Origin: Paramagnetospirillum caucaseum
GTDB taxonomy: Bacteria; Pseudomonadota; Alphaproteobacteria; Rhodospirillales; Magnetospirillaceae
Length of the DNA stretch: 64,000 nucleotides
Reading direction: 5' to 3'
NCBI RefSeq assembly: GCF_000342045.1
Contig: NZ_AONQ01000006.1
Coordinates: 1 to 64,000 of the forward strand
The first letter of the stretch is position 1. Each line of letters begins with the position of its first letter. The position numbers and the translations under genes are program-made. A model generated the notes under the pieces. It had not been told where the DNA came from and did no database searches. It saw only the letters and a program-made list of their open reading frames with translations. This document shows positions 51,121 through 60,672 of this stretch, in pieces.

Positions 51121-51913
51121 ATGCTGAAGTTCATTCCCGATCCCCACGGAACCCCCGTCGCCTTCCAGGCCATCGAAGGCGGTCCGCAGGCCCGCGTCCT
51201 GGTGGTCTGCGACCACGCCTCGGCGGCCATTCCTCCGGGCCTGGGCGATCTGGGCGTCGACGAGGCAGTCCGGAGCAGCCACGTGGCCTGGGATATCGGC
51301 GCCGCCCGGGTGGCCGGCCTGCTGGCCGGAACGCTGGGCTGTCCGGCGGTGCTGGCCGGCATCAGCCGCCTGGTGATCGACTGCAACCGCCAGCCCGGCG
51401 ATCCGTCCTCCATTCCGCCGCTCACCTGCGGGATCAGTGTGCCGGGCAACGAGGGCGTCGATGAGGCCGAGGCCGATGGCCGGGCCCGCGACTGGTTCTG
51501 GCCCTATCACAACGCCATCGGCGACCGTATCGCCCATCTGTGGCGGCACGGCACCGCTCCGGCGGTGGTGGCGGTGCACAGCTTCACGCCCCGCATCGAC
51601 GGACAGGCGCCGCGCCCCCTGGCATGTGGGGGTGCTGTGGAACCGCGACCCGCGCATGGCGGAACCGGTGCTGGCGGCCCTGCGGGCGCGCGGCGGTCTG
51701 ACGGTGGGCGACAACCAGCCCTATTCGGGGCGCGAGATCAACTACACTTTGGACACCCATGCCGGAGCGGCGGGATTGCCCAACGTCTCGTTCGAGATCC
51801 GCCAGGATCTGGTGGCCGACGAGGCGGGCTGCGTCCGCTGGGCCGCCATTCTGGCCGAGGCGCTGGCCGGCGTTCTCGCCGACGAGGGGCTGTACCGCGC
51901 CGAGGTCTATTGA
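51121..51913 (+). pseudogene. N-formylglutamate amidohydrolase family, frameshifted
   Basis: The first part (VLVVCDHASAAIPPGLG, SRLVIDCNRQPGDPSSIP, VVAVHSFTPRIDGQ) and second part (PWHVGVLWNRDPR, VGDNQPYSGREINYTLDTHA, NVSFEIRQDLV) are one FGase-family enzyme in two frames. They join if one C is removed from CCCCC at 51615-51619. Members hydrolyse N-formylglutamate or related N-acyl amino acids. It is a true frameshift or a homopolymer read error. Confidence 0.8.
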
Positions 51914-52045
51914 CCGACGGGCCGGTTTGCGGCCCGGAGGCAAGCGCGAAGCGCGCCGCGGCTCATGCCCGCGAAAGCCAAGCGAAGCGCCCGGCGATTG
52001 AGGGCTTCGGGCATCCCGGTCAACCGGGATGCCGAGGTCTATTGA
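51899..52045. repeat. Short intergenic element flanked by a 15-bp direct repeat
   Basis: GCCGAGGTCTATTGA at the end of the amidohydrolase gene (51899-51913) is repeated at 52031-52045. The 117 bp between hold hairpins (GGCATCCCGGT/ACCGGGATGCC; CGGGCCG/CGGCCCG) and the core AGCCAAGCG...GCGCCCGGCG-N-TTGAGGG shared with the 43.9-kb element. It looks like an insertion that duplicated the gene's last codons. Confidence 0.55.
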
Positions 52046-52100
52046 AACCCGGCGGGGCCTTGGCTATGGTCTGGGCCGATTTCGACCAGGAGAGCTGTCC

Positions 52101-52364
52101 ATGAGCGACGAACAGAACACCAGCCAGATCGGCGGCATCGCGGCCGAGGCGCTGCGGCAGTTCATCGACCGCATCGAGCGGCTGGAAGAGGAAAAGAAGG
52201 CGCTGGCCGCCGATATCAAGGACGTCTACGCCCAGTGCAAGTCCCAGGGCTTCGACACCAAGATCATCCGTAAGATCGTGGCGCTCAGGAAGCGCGACCG
52301 CCAGGAGCGGGAGGAGGAGCAGCAGATTCTCGACCTCTACCTCGCCGCCATCGGCGAGGCGTAA
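52101..52364 (+). CDS. gapR: GapR-family DNA-binding protein (DUF2312)
   Basis: The 87-residue protein is a near-textbook DUF2312 member: a long coiled-coil helix ([35 protein letters not shown]) and [20 protein letters not shown]. Caulobacter GapR encircles overtwisted AT-rich DNA and supports replication. ATG 52101 follows AGGAGAG. Some genomes carry several copies, so orthology to the essential one is not proved. Confidence 0.88.
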   Translation: MSDEQNTSQIGGIAAEALRQFIDRIERLEEEKKALAADIKDVYAQCKSQGFDTKIIRKIVALRKRDRQEREEEQQILDLYLAAIGEA

Positions 52365-52411
52365 CCGCAGCCAGGGTCGGGCAAGGCTGATGCGGGGGCC
52401 GGGCCGGCCCC

Positions 52412-53206
52412 CTATTCCCGCGCCAGCGGCTCGTACCAGTCGCGGAGAAAACCCGCCTCGGCGCGGCCCTGGTGGTTGAAGGGCGCCTTCAGGCCGGCGG
52501 GGTAATGCTCGGCCATGTAGCGGTGATAGGCGGCCTTGGGATCGAGGCCGCGCCGTTCCGCCACCACCGTGAACCAGCGCACCCCCGCCGCCACATGGCG
52601 GATTTCGTCGCGGTAGATGATGTCGAGCGCCGGGGGCGTCAGGGTATCGCCGTTGCGCGCCAGCTTGTCCATGGTGGGAGGCGTGGTGTCGACCCCACGG
52701 GCCTCCAGGGTCATGGGCACCACCACCAACCGGGCCAGGAGGTCGCCGGCCGTCTTCTCGGCGGCCTGCCACAGCCCGTCATGGGCGGGAAGGTCGCCAT
52801 AGGCGGCCCCCAGGCTGCCCAGCAGGCGCTCCAGCATCTCGAAATGCTCGACCTCGTCCAGCGCCACCTGCACCCAGTCGGAAGAGAAATCGCGGGGCAG
52901 GGCCTCGTGGGCGAAGCGCGCCACGATGTCCCAGCCGAGATCGATGGCGTTGAGCTCGATATGGGCCAGGGCGTGGATCAGGCCGATCCGCCCCTTCTCG
53001 CCGCCATAGGACCGGCGCGGCATGTCCCGGGGCGGCAGCAGGCGGGGCCGTTCGGGCCGCGCCGGGCGGGCGGACGGCAGGGCGTCGCCCATCTCGGTGA
53101 TGCGGCCCTCGCGCCAGTCGGCGGCGAAGGCGCGGGTCAGGCGGCATTTCTCGGCCGGCGCGGCGGCGGCCAGGACGGCGCAGGCGGCTTCGGAAAGGGT
53201 GGTCAC
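52412..53206 (-). CDS. DUF455 ferritin-like protein
   Basis: The 264-residue protein has the DUF455 pattern with paired carboxylate/His motifs on helices: LIHALAHIELNAIDLGWD, ALDEVEHFEMLERLLGSLGA and YRDEIRHVAAGVRWF. These suggest a di-iron site as in ferritin-like oxidases, reaction unknown. GTG 53206 overlaps the bcp stop, so it is coupled to bcp and glnE. Confidence 0.82.
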   Translation of the reverse strand: MTTLSEAACAVLAAAAPAEKCRLTRAFAADWREGRITEMGDALPSARPARPERPRLLPPRDMPRRSYGGEKGRIGLIHALAHIELNAIDLGWDIVARFAHEALPRDFSSDWVQVALDEVEHFEMLERLLGSLGAAYGDLPAHDGLWQAAEKTAGDLLARLVVVPMTLEARGVDTTPPTMDKLARNGDTLTPPALDIIYRDEIRHVAAGVRWFTVVAERRGLDPKAAYHRYMAEHYPAGLKAPFNHQGRAEAGFLRDWYEPLARE

Positions 53207-53664
53207 AGCCCTTTTGCCGCCTTCAGCACCGCTTCGGCGTGGCCGGTGACCTTGACCTTGCGCCATTCGGCGCGCAGCACGCCGTCCTGGCCGATCAGGA
53301 AGGTGGAGCGCTCGATGCCCATGTATTCGCGGCCGTACATGCTCTTTTTCTTCCACACGCCATAGGCCTCGCAGACGGCGCCGTCGGGGTCGGAGCCCAG
53401 GCGGAAGGGCAGGTCATGCTTGGCGCGGAACCTGGCGTGGCTGGCCACCGAATCCTTCGACACGCCAAGGATTTCGACGCCCGCCGCCCGGTACTCCTCC
53501 ATGGCGTCGCGGAAGGCCTTGGCCTCGGAGGTGCAGCCCGAGGTGTCGTCCTTGGGGTAGAAGTACAGCACCAGGACCTTGCCCCGGTAATCGGCCAGGG
53601 CGGTCTTGCCGTCGTCGCAATCCATGGCGAAGGCGGGGGCGGGGGCGCCGATGGCGGTGGTCAT
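53203..53664 (-). CDS. bcp: Peroxiredoxin, BCP/PrxQ type
   Basis: The 153-residue thiol peroxidase has YFYPKDDTSGCTSEA with the peroxidatic Cys; the resolving Cys five residues later in many BCPs is Ala/Lys here, so it would act as a 1-Cys enzyme or use another thiol. It also has ILGVSKDSVASHARF and ERSTFLIGQDG. The start overlaps the glnE stop (ATGA). Confidence 0.92.
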   Translation of the reverse strand: MTTAIGAPAPAFAMDCDDGKTALADYRGKVLVLYFYPKDDTSGCTSEAKAFRDAMEEYRAAGVEILGVSKDSVASHARFRAKHDLPFRLGSDPDGAVCEAYGVWKKKSMYGREYMGIERSTFLIGQDGVLRAEWRKVKVTGHAEAVLKAAKGL

Positions 53665-56630
53665 TGCGGAGGCTCCTTTTTCTTCAGGTCGGCGGCAGGC
53701 TGGTCGATCAGCCGGCGGAACACCTCGTGGGCGCCGGCGGCGCAGTCTTCCATGCGGTCGGTGAGGCTCTTGAAATCGGTCATCCCGGCGGCGCGCACCA
53801 GCACGTCCTTGAGCCCCCTGGGGGCGGTGGCCTCGTCGAAGCCGCCGGCGATGGTCTGGCGCAGCACGGTCTGCACCGCCGACCACAGGCGCAGGGCCTC
53901 GGTCAGGGTGGTGCAGTCGCCCCGCTCCAGCACCCCGGCGGCGGCGGCCCGCTCCAGCGCCTCGGCGGTGTTGCTGTCGAGCATTTCCGGGTGGTCGGGG
54001 CCGTGGGCCAGTTGCAGGTACTGGGCGGTGAACTCGATGTCCACCAGCCCGCCGCGCAGGTGCTTGACCTCCCAGATGGAGGCGGCCTTGTGTTCCCTGG
54101 CCATGCGCTCGCGCATGTCGGCCACGTCGGCCAGCAGCTTCGAGCGGTCGCGGGGCCGGGTCAGGGTGTCGCGGATGACGGCGTCGACGCGGGCCGCCAG
54201 GGCCTGGTCGCCGGCCACCACCCGGGCGCGGGTGAGCGCCATGTGCTCCCAGGTCCAGGCGGCTTCCTCCTGATAGCGGCGGAAGGCCTCCAGGCTCGAC
54301 GCGATGGGGCCGGAATTGCCCGAGGGCCGCAGACGCATGTCCACCTCGTAGAGGGTGCCCTCGCCGGTCTTGGCGGTCAGGGCAACCACCATGCGCTGGG
54401 TCAGGCGGGAGAACCACACCGGCGGAGCCAGCGGGCGGGTGCCGTCGGACTCCTCGGCCTCCTCCGGGCAGTCGTAGACCAGGATGAGGTCCAGGTCCGA
54501 GGTGGCCGACATCTCGCGCCCGCCGGCCTTGCCCATGGCCAGGATTACCCAGGCGCCGCCCGCCACATGGCCGTGGGCGCGGGCGAATTCCTCCTCCACC
54601 TTGGGTCCCAGCTGGCGGAGGATGGCGCCGGCCACGTCGGACAGCGCGCCGGCCGCCTCGCCGGCCTCGACGACGTTCCTGAGCGTCAGCACGCCCACCT
54701 GGAACTTACGGTCGTTGGCCCAGCGCCGCGTCACGTCGAGGACCAGCTGGAAGTCGTCGGCCTCGGACAGCGCCTTGGCCAGCTCGGCCTCCAGTGCGTC
54801 CAGGGGCGGCAGGGGCTCGAAGAAATTGGCCTGCAGCACCGAATCCAGGGTGGTGGTGTGGCGCGCCAGATGCTCGGCCAGCAAGGGGGCGTCGCCCATG
54901 ATCTCCGCCACCAGCTCCAGCAGGGAGGGGTTGGCGTAGAACAGCGAGAACAGCGGCACCCCGGCGGGCAGGCGGGTGAGGAATTCGTCGAAGCGCATGA
55001 AGGCGTCGTCGGGGGCGGTGGTGGTGGCCAGGGCCGACAGCAGGGCCGGGGTCAGCTCGGTCAGCAATTCCCGCGCCCGGGTCGAGCGGGTGGCCCGTAC
55101 CCGTCCGTGATGCCAGCCGCGGATGGTGGAACACACCGCGTCGGCATTGGTGAAGCCCATTTCGGTGATGGTATGCACCGTCTCGGGGTCGTTCTCGCCG
55201 CCGGTGAACACCAGGTTGCCGCCAGCGCCCAGGGGGGGCGCGTCCTCGAACAGGCCGGCATAGTGGTGCTCGACCTTCTGCAGGTGGGCGGTCAGCTCGG
55301 CCGCGAAGGAATCCAGGTCCGCCGCCCCCATGAAGGCGGCGATCTCGGCCAGTACCTGGGGATTGGCGGGCAGGGTCTGGGTCTGCTTGTCGTCCACCAT
55401 CTGCAGGCGGTGTTCCAGGGTGCGCAGATAGCGGTAGGCGGCTTCCATGTCGTCGACCACCTGGGGGGTGACGTGGCCGGCGGCGGAAAGCGCTTCCAGC
55501 GCCGCCATGGTGCCGGAGACCCGCATCTCCGGCTGGCGGCCGCCCCAGATCAGCTGCTGGGTCTGGGCGAAGAACTCGATTTCGCGGATGCCGCCGCGGC
55601 CCAGCTTGACGTTGTGGCCGGCCACCGCGATGGAGCGCCCGCCCTTGTGGGCGTTGATCTGGCGCTTGATGGAATGGATGTCCTGGATGGCGGCGAAATC
55701 CAGGGATTTGCGCCAGATGAACGGGCGCAGGAAGCGGAGGAAGGCCGCCCCGGTCTCCTCGTCGCCGGCCACCAGCCGGGCCTTGATCATGGCGGCCCGT
55801 TCCCAGTTCTGGCCGAATCCCTCGTAATAGGCCTCGGCCGCCACCAGGGCGACGGCGGGCGGCGTCGAACCGGGATCGGGGCGCAGACGCAGGTCGGTGC
55901 GGAAGACGTAGCCGTCGGGGTCGCGCTCGTCGAGGATGCGCACCAGGTCCTTGGTCAGGGCGATGACGCATTCCTGGATCGAGCGCTTGCCGGTGTAGAC
56001 CAGCTTTTCATGGTCGTAGAAGATGATCAGGTCGATGTCGCTGGAATAGTTCAGCTCCCGCGCCCCCAGCTTGCCCATGCCCAGCACGATCAGCCCGGAG
56101 CCCTTTTCCGGGTCCTCGGGATGGGCCAGCCGGAGATTGCCGCGCCCGGCCTCGCGGCGCAGCAGGAAGGCCAGCCCCAGGCGGATGGCGGTCTCGGCCA
56201 TCAGGGCCAGGGACCCGGTGACCTTTTCCAGCGGCCAGACGCCGCCCAGATCGGCCAGGGCGGCCAGCAGCGAGCAGCGGCGTTTGGCGATGCGCAAATT
56301 CCGCATCAGGCGGCCCAGATCGGTCTCGGCGCCGAGACCGGCCTTCAGGTCGCCGATCAGCGCCTCCAGCGCCGCGTCGGGCCCGACCTCCAGCGTACGG
56401 CGCAGAAAGGCCGGCTCCTTTTCCAGGCACAGGGTGAGAAACGGTGAATTGGCGAAGATGCCGCGCAACAGATCGCCCACGCCCTCCCGTGCCGGCAGGG
56501 CGCGCATGAAGGCGGCCAATTCGGCGTCGTCCTGGGAATCGGCGGCTTCCCGCCAGCGGGCCAGTCCGACCTCGACGCGGCCATGATCGGCGATTTGGGG
56601 GAAGAAACATGGATCGAGGGGAAAACTCAC
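53661..56630 (-). CDS. glnE: Glutamine synthetase adenylyltransferase/adenylyl-removing enzyme
   Basis: The 989-residue bifunctional enzyme has two nucleotidyltransferase domains, each with G-x-GK-x-G-x-RE and the catalytic D-x-D: LGMGKLGARELNYSSDIDLIIFYD (deadenylylase half) and MGKAGGREMSATSDLDLILVYD (adenylylase half). It sets glutamine synthetase activity under PII control. GTG 56630 (MSFPLDP) is preferred because TTG 56690 would crowd the divergent gene; no start has a strong ribosome site. It heads glnE-bcp-DUF455. Confidence 0.93.
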   Translation of the reverse strand: MSFPLDPCFFPQIADHGRVEVGLARWREAADSQDDAELAAFMRALPAREGVGDLLRGIFANSPFLTLCLEKEPAFLRRTLEVGPDAALEALIGDLKAGLGAETDLGRLMRNLRIAKRRCSLLAALADLGGVWPLEKVTGSLALMAETAIRLGLAFLLRREAGRGNLRLAHPEDPEKGSGLIVLGMGKLGARELNYSSDIDLIIFYDHEKLVYTGKRSIQECVIALTKDLVRILDERDPDGYVFRTDLRLRPDPGSTPPAVALVAAEAYYEGFGQNWERAAMIKARLVAGDEETGAAFLRFLRPFIWRKSLDFAAIQDIHSIKRQINAHKGGRSIAVAGHNVKLGRGGIREIEFFAQTQQLIWGGRQPEMRVSGTMAALEALSAAGHVTPQVVDDMEAAYRYLRTLEHRLQMVDDKQTQTLPANPQVLAEIAAFMGAADLDSFAAELTAHLQKVEHHYAGLFEDAPPLGAGGNLVFTGGENDPETVHTITEMGFTNADAVCSTIRGWHHGRVRATRSTRARELLTELTPALLSALATTTAPDDAFMRFDEFLTRLPAGVPLFSLFYANPSLLELVAEIMGDAPLLAEHLARHTTTLDSVLQANFFEPLPPLDALEAELAKALSEADDFQLVLDVTRRWANDRKFQVGVLTLRNVVEAGEAAGALSDVAGAILRQLGPKVEEEFARAHGHVAGGAWVILAMGKAGGREMSATSDLDLILVYDCPEEAEESDGTRPLAPPVWFSRLTQRMVVALTAKTGEGTLYEVDMRLRPSGNSGPIASSLEAFRRYQEEAAWTWEHMALTRARVVAGDQALAARVDAVIRDTLTRPRDRSKLLADVADMRERMAREHKAASIWEVKHLRGGLVDIEFTAQYLQLAHGPDHPEMLDSNTAEALERAAAAGVLERGDCTTLTEALRLWSAVQTVLRQTIAGGFDEATAPRGLKDVLVRAAGMTDFKSLTDRMEDCAAGAHEVFRRLIDQPAADLKKKEPPQ

Positions 56631-56712
56631 CTTGTGCGGCCCCAAATGTTGTGGTTGCTTCACACTGCGGAATACGGGATCAAGGGTCAAGCGGGCATGG
56701 AGATGGCGGCGA

Positions 56713-59700
56713 GTGGTTCACGGCACCGTTAGGAGTCTGTTCCAGCTTCTCGGGGCCGTTTCGGTGGGGCTGTTGGTCGCTTTGCCGCTGGCGGCGTGGC
56801 GGCTGTCGCACGGCCCGATTTCGCTGGAATTCCTGACTCCCTATATCGAGGATGCGCTGACCGCGCGGGACGGATCGCTGACCGTTCGGCTCGACACCAC
56901 CCTGCTGCAGCGCGGCGACGACGAGCGCATGCTGGAAATCCATGTGCGCAACGTGCGGGCCTATGTGGCCGGCAACGACGTTCCGGTGGTGGCGGTGCCC
57001 GACATGGCCCTGAGCCTGAGCGGGCGGGCACTGCTCCGGGGCGTCATCGCCCCCAATTCCATCCGCCTGAACGGGCCGCGCCTGACCCTGGTCCGCGACT
57101 CCTCGGGGTATTTCCAGTTCGGCATGCCCGATGGCGGCGGCGACGATGCCGGAGTGGTGCTGGCCCGGATCAAGGACGCCCTGCTGGGCGAGCCCGATCC
57201 GTCCAAGCCGGGCCGCTCGCTGCAATCGCTGAGCATCCGGGACGCCGACATCCTGGTCGATGACCGGGCGCTTTCAACCAGCTGGCATGCCCCGGGGGCC
57301 GACCTGACCATCCGCCGCGTTCCGTCGGGTATCCAGGCCAAGGGCCGTCTGCCCCTGGACCTGGCCGGCGAGGTGGGCGAGGTGACGGTCGAGGCCGCCT
57401 ATGCCAAGGCCGACGGCGCCGCCGACGCCGAACTGCGCCTGTCCGGCATCCGTCCGGCGGTGCTGGCCCGCTTCGGCGGTCCGGCGCTGCATCTGCGGGT
57501 GATGGACATGCCGCTGGCCGGCAGCGTGCGGGTGCGGGTCGGCGGCGGCGGCGTGGTGGAGCATCTGGCCTTCGACCTGTCGGGCGGCGCCGGCCGCCTC
57601 GACCTGCCGGCGCCGTTCCATACCGTCCATCAGGTGGCTTCGGCGACCCTGCGCGGCGAATTGAGCAAGGGCATGACCCGCCTGGACCTGGCCGAGGCCC
57701 GGCTCGACCTGAACGGCCCCACCTTCGCGCTGGCGGCGGTGGTCGACGGGCTGGGCGGCGAGACCTCCATCAAGGCCGAGGGAGCCTTGCGCGACGTGCC
57801 GGTGGATCAGGTGCGCGACCTGTGGCCCAACGGTCTGGCCCAGAACGCCCGGGACTGGGTGATTCCCAACCTGTCCAAGGGCATGGTGCGCGAGGCGACC
57901 ATCCAGCTTTCGGCCCGCTCGCCCTCGGGCCGCTTCGACGATCTGGTGATCGACCACCTGGGCGGCGAGGTCCGTCCCGACGGCGTCACCGTGGACTATC
58001 TCCATCCCATGCCGATGGCGCGCAACACGGCGGCGGTGTGCACCTTCGACGCCTCGTCGTTCCGCATCGCGCTGAATGCGGGCGAGGTCTACGGCCTGCG
58101 GCTGAAGGAAGGCACCATCGTCTTCACCGGGCTGGACAAGGAGGACCAGTTCGCCGACATCGAACTGGTGATCGCCGGCCCCGCCACCGATGCCCTGAAG
58201 CTGATCGACAACCCGCCGCTGCGCTATGCCCAGGCCTTAGGGATCGAGCCCGCCAAGGTGGGCGGCGACGCGGTCGCCAAGGTGCGCCTCACCTTCCCGC
58301 TGCTCAAGACGCTGCGCCTCGACGACGTGGGCATCAAGGCCAACGCCACGGTCAAGGGCGTGGTGATCCCCAAGGTGATGATGGGGCTCGACCTGTCGGA
58401 CGGCACGCTGGAACTGGATGTGGACGCCAAGGGCCTGAACGCCACCGGGCCGGTGGTGCTGGCCGGCATTCCCGGTCATCTGGCCTGGCGGGAGAACTTC
58501 TCCAAGGGCCAGCCCTTCCGTTCGCGCTATCACCTCAGGGCGCCCGAAATCACCGAGGATCAGCGCAAGCTGCTGGGTCTCGACGGGGTGCCCTTCGTGG
58601 CGCCCTTCACCATTGGCCCGATGGGGGGCGAGGTCACCGCCACCTTCTCCGACGGCGGCAAGGGCGAGATCGACGCCAAGGTGGACCTTGCCGCGGCCCG
58701 CATGGCGCTGCCCGGCCTGGGCTGGAGCAAGGCCGCCGACAAGCCCGGCGGCGCCGAGGTCCTGGTCCGGCTCGATCACAAGCAGGTGGCGGCGGTGCCG
58801 CGCTTCGCGGTCAAGGCCGGCGACCTCGAGGTGGCCGGCTCGGTGGCCTTCGCCGAGGGGGAGGCGCGCAAGGTGGACTTCTCCCGCCTCAAATACCTGC
58901 GCACCGATGGCGAGGGCTCCATCGGCATCCGGCCGGACAAGGCGGGCCTCGATGTCGTCTTCCGGGGGGCCAGCTTCGACGCCGAGCCGGTGTTGGCCCG
59001 CGACGAGGACGCCAAGGCCGGCAAGACGCCGGACGACGCCGACAAGCCGCCGCCCATGACGGTGTCGGCCTCGGCCCGCTCCATGTGGGTGTCGGAGACG
59101 GGGGCGCTGACCAACGCCACCGCCAGCCTGACCCGCGACGCCCATGACTGGCAGCAGGTCCAGGTCAAGGGGGGGCTGCCCGGCGGCAAGAGCTTTACCG
59201 CCACCGTCCAGCCCGGCGGCCCCAAGCGGCGCGATTTCAGCATCGTCTCGGACGATGCCGGGGCGGTGATGCGGACGTTCGACATCTATGGCGACCTGAT
59301 GGGCGGCCAATTGTCGGTGGACGGCCATATCGACGATTCCCGCAAGGAACAGCCCTATGGCGGCGTTATCAAGGTCTCGGATTATCATGTCCGCAACGCG
59401 CCGGTCCTCGCCCGCCTGCTGACCGTGGCGGCGCTGACCGGCATTCTCGACGTGCTGCAGGGTGAAGGGGTCAGCTTCTCGTCCCTCGAAGCCCCCTTCA
59501 CCATGACCGACGGGCTGGTGGAAGTGCGCGACGTGCGGGCCTGGGGCACGGCGCTGGGCATCACCGCCAAGGGCCAGATCGATCTCGACAATTCCCGCAT
59601 GGCCCTGGAGGGCACGGTGGTGCCGGCCTATGCCATCAATTCGGTGCTGGGTAAGATTCCGGTGCTGGGCTGGCTGGTGACCGGCGGCGAGAAGGGTGGC

Positions 59701-59874
59701 GGCCTCGTGGCCTTCAACTACTCCATGAAGGGGCCGACCGAAGACCCGTCGGTGGTGGTCAACCCCCTGTCGGCGCTGACCCCCGGGTTCCTGCGCAACC
59801 TGTTCAACATCTTCGACGACGGCAGCGAGACCAACGCCCGGAAGCCGGCGCCGCCCGCCAAGGATTCCAAATAA
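56713..59874 (+). CDS. YhdP/AsmA-like envelope protein (DUF3971)
   Basis: The 1053-residue protein has one N-terminal membrane helix and a very long beta-rich periplasmic part with AsmA-type C-terminal sequence (VSDYHVRNAPVLARLLTVAALTGILDVLQGEGVSFSSLEAPF, TVVPAYAINSVLGKIPVLGWLVTGGEKGGGLVAFNYSMKG). Such proteins form a hydrophobic groove that moves phospholipids between the membranes. GTG 56713 follows GGAG. It is divergent from glnE. Confidence 0.85.
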   Translation: MVHGTVRSLFQLLGAVSVGLLVALPLAAWRLSHGPISLEFLTPYIEDALTARDGSLTVRLDTTLLQRGDDERMLEIHVRNVRAYVAGNDVPVVAVPDMALSLSGRALLRGVIAPNSIRLNGPRLTLVRDSSGYFQFGMPDGGGDDAGVVLARIKDALLGEPDPSKPGRSLQSLSIRDADILVDDRALSTSWHAPGADLTIRRVPSGIQAKGRLPLDLAGEVGEVTVEAAYAKADGAADAELRLSGIRPAVLARFGGPALHLRVMDMPLAGSVRVRVGGGGVVEHLAFDLSGGAGRLDLPAPFHTVHQVASATLRGELSKGMTRLDLAEARLDLNGPTFALAAVVDGLGGETSIKAEGALRDVPVDQVRDLWPNGLAQNARDWVIPNLSKGMVREATIQLSARSPSGRFDDLVIDHLGGEVRPDGVTVDYLHPMPMARNTAAVCTFDASSFRIALNAGEVYGLRLKEGTIVFTGLDKEDQFADIELVIAGPATDALKLIDNPPLRYAQALGIEPAKVGGDAVAKVRLTFPLLKTLRLDDVGIKANATVKGVVIPKVMMGLDLSDGTLELDVDAKGLNATGPVVLAGIPGHLAWRENFSKGQPFRSRYHLRAPEITEDQRKLLGLDGVPFVAPFTIGPMGGEVTATFSDGGKGEIDAKVDLAAARMALPGLGWSKAADKPGGAEVLVRLDHKQVAAVPRFAVKAGDLEVAGSVAFAEGEARKVDFSRLKYLRTDGEGSIGIRPDKAGLDVVFRGASFDAEPVLARDEDAKAGKTPDDADKPPPMTVSASARSMWVSETGALTNATASLTRDAHDWQQVQVKGGLPGGKSFTATVQPGGPKRRDFSIVSDDAGAVMRTFDIYGDLMGGQLSVDGHIDDSRKEQPYGGVIKVSDYHVRNAPVLARLLTVAALTGILDVLQGEGVSFSSLEAPFTMTDGLVEVRDVRAWGTALGITAKGQIDLDNSRMALEGTVVPAYAINSVLGKIPVLGWLVTGGEKGGGLVAFNYSMKGPTEDPSVVVNPLSALTPGFLRNLFNIFDDGSETNARKPAPPAKDSK

Positions 59875-59876
59875 CA

Positions 59877-59903
59877 AAACGCCCACCGGTGGGGCGGGCG
59901 TTT
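59877..59903. terminator. Bidirectional terminator
   Basis: AAACGCCC and GGGCGTTT pair around an inner ACC/GGT stem between the convergent YhdP-like and TrcR genes. Confidence 0.7.
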
Positions 59904-59927
59904 CATCACGTTCGACGCGGGAGGCGG

Positions 59928-60509
59928 TCAGTCCTCGGCGGGGCCGTTGTCCTGGTGGACCGGCTCGGCCTCGTTGTGGACGACGGAGCGCGAGCGGCCC
60001 GACAGCGCCACCACCTTCTCCAGTTCCGCCTCGGTGCACATGCCGAGCGTCACCGGATTGCGCGGCTTGATGTTGGCGGCGTTCCAATGGCTCTTGTCGC
60101 GCACCGACTGGATGGTCGGCTTGGTGGTGCCGACCAGCTTGGAGATGGCGGCGTCCGACAGCTCGGGATGGTGCTTGATGATCCAGGCGATGGCGTCGGG
60201 ACGGTCCTGGCGCTTGGACACCGGGGTATAGCGGGCGCCCTTGGGCTTGGCGCGCGGCTGGGGAATGTCGGTGATGGTCAGCTTCAGGCGGCCGTCGGGA
60301 TTGGCCTCGCAGCGCTCGAGCTCGGCGCGGGTCACCTGGCCGTTGGCCACGGGGTCGAGACCGACGATGCCGGCGGCCACTTCGCCATCGGCGATGGCCT
60401 GGACTTCGAGCGGATGCAGGCCGCAGAAATCGGCGATCTGCTCGAAGGAGAGAGCGGTGTTCTCGACCAGCCAGACGGCGGTCGCCTTGGGCATGAGCGG
60501 CAGAGCCAT
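59928..60509 (-). CDS. trcR: TrcR-family cell-cycle regulator (DUF1013)
   Basis: The 193-residue protein matches alphaproteobacterial DUF1013 from end to end: MPKATAVWLVENTALSFEQIADFCGLHPLEVQAIADGEV (helix-turn-helix-like), RYTPVSKRQDRPDAIAWI and KLVGTTKPTIQSVRDKSHWN (second helix-turn-helix). TrcR is described as a transcription regulator linked to the cell cycle. It is monocistronic here. Confidence 0.9.
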   Translation of the reverse strand: MALPLMPKATAVWLVENTALSFEQIADFCGLHPLEVQAIADGEVAAGIVGLDPVANGQVTRAELERCEANPDGRLKLTITDIPQPRAKPKGARYTPVSKRQDRPDAIAWIIKHHPELSDAAISKLVGTTKPTIQSVRDKSHWNAANIKPRNPVTLGMCTEAELEKVVALSGRSRSVVHNEAEPVHQDNGPAED

Positions 60510-60672
60510 GAAACCTCCTGACGCGGTGTTGTTCCCCTCCGTCCGCCCTGGACGGGGCGGGAACGATCCCCCGCGAAACTATTCCGAAATGCCCCGGGGA
60601 CCCATGGATCCCGCCGGGGGCGGTGTCGCCCGATGGAGCGCCCGCTAGTTATAGGAGCGAACGTGCCTTTGG

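Noticed and set aside
51121-52104. Long 327-codon frame of the amidohydrolase
   Set aside because: Residues after the C-run are out of frame; the true end is in the other frame at 51913.
53664-56447. 927-codon frame antisense to glnE
   Set aside because: Shadow of glnE with Gly/His-rich low-complexity translation and no motifs.
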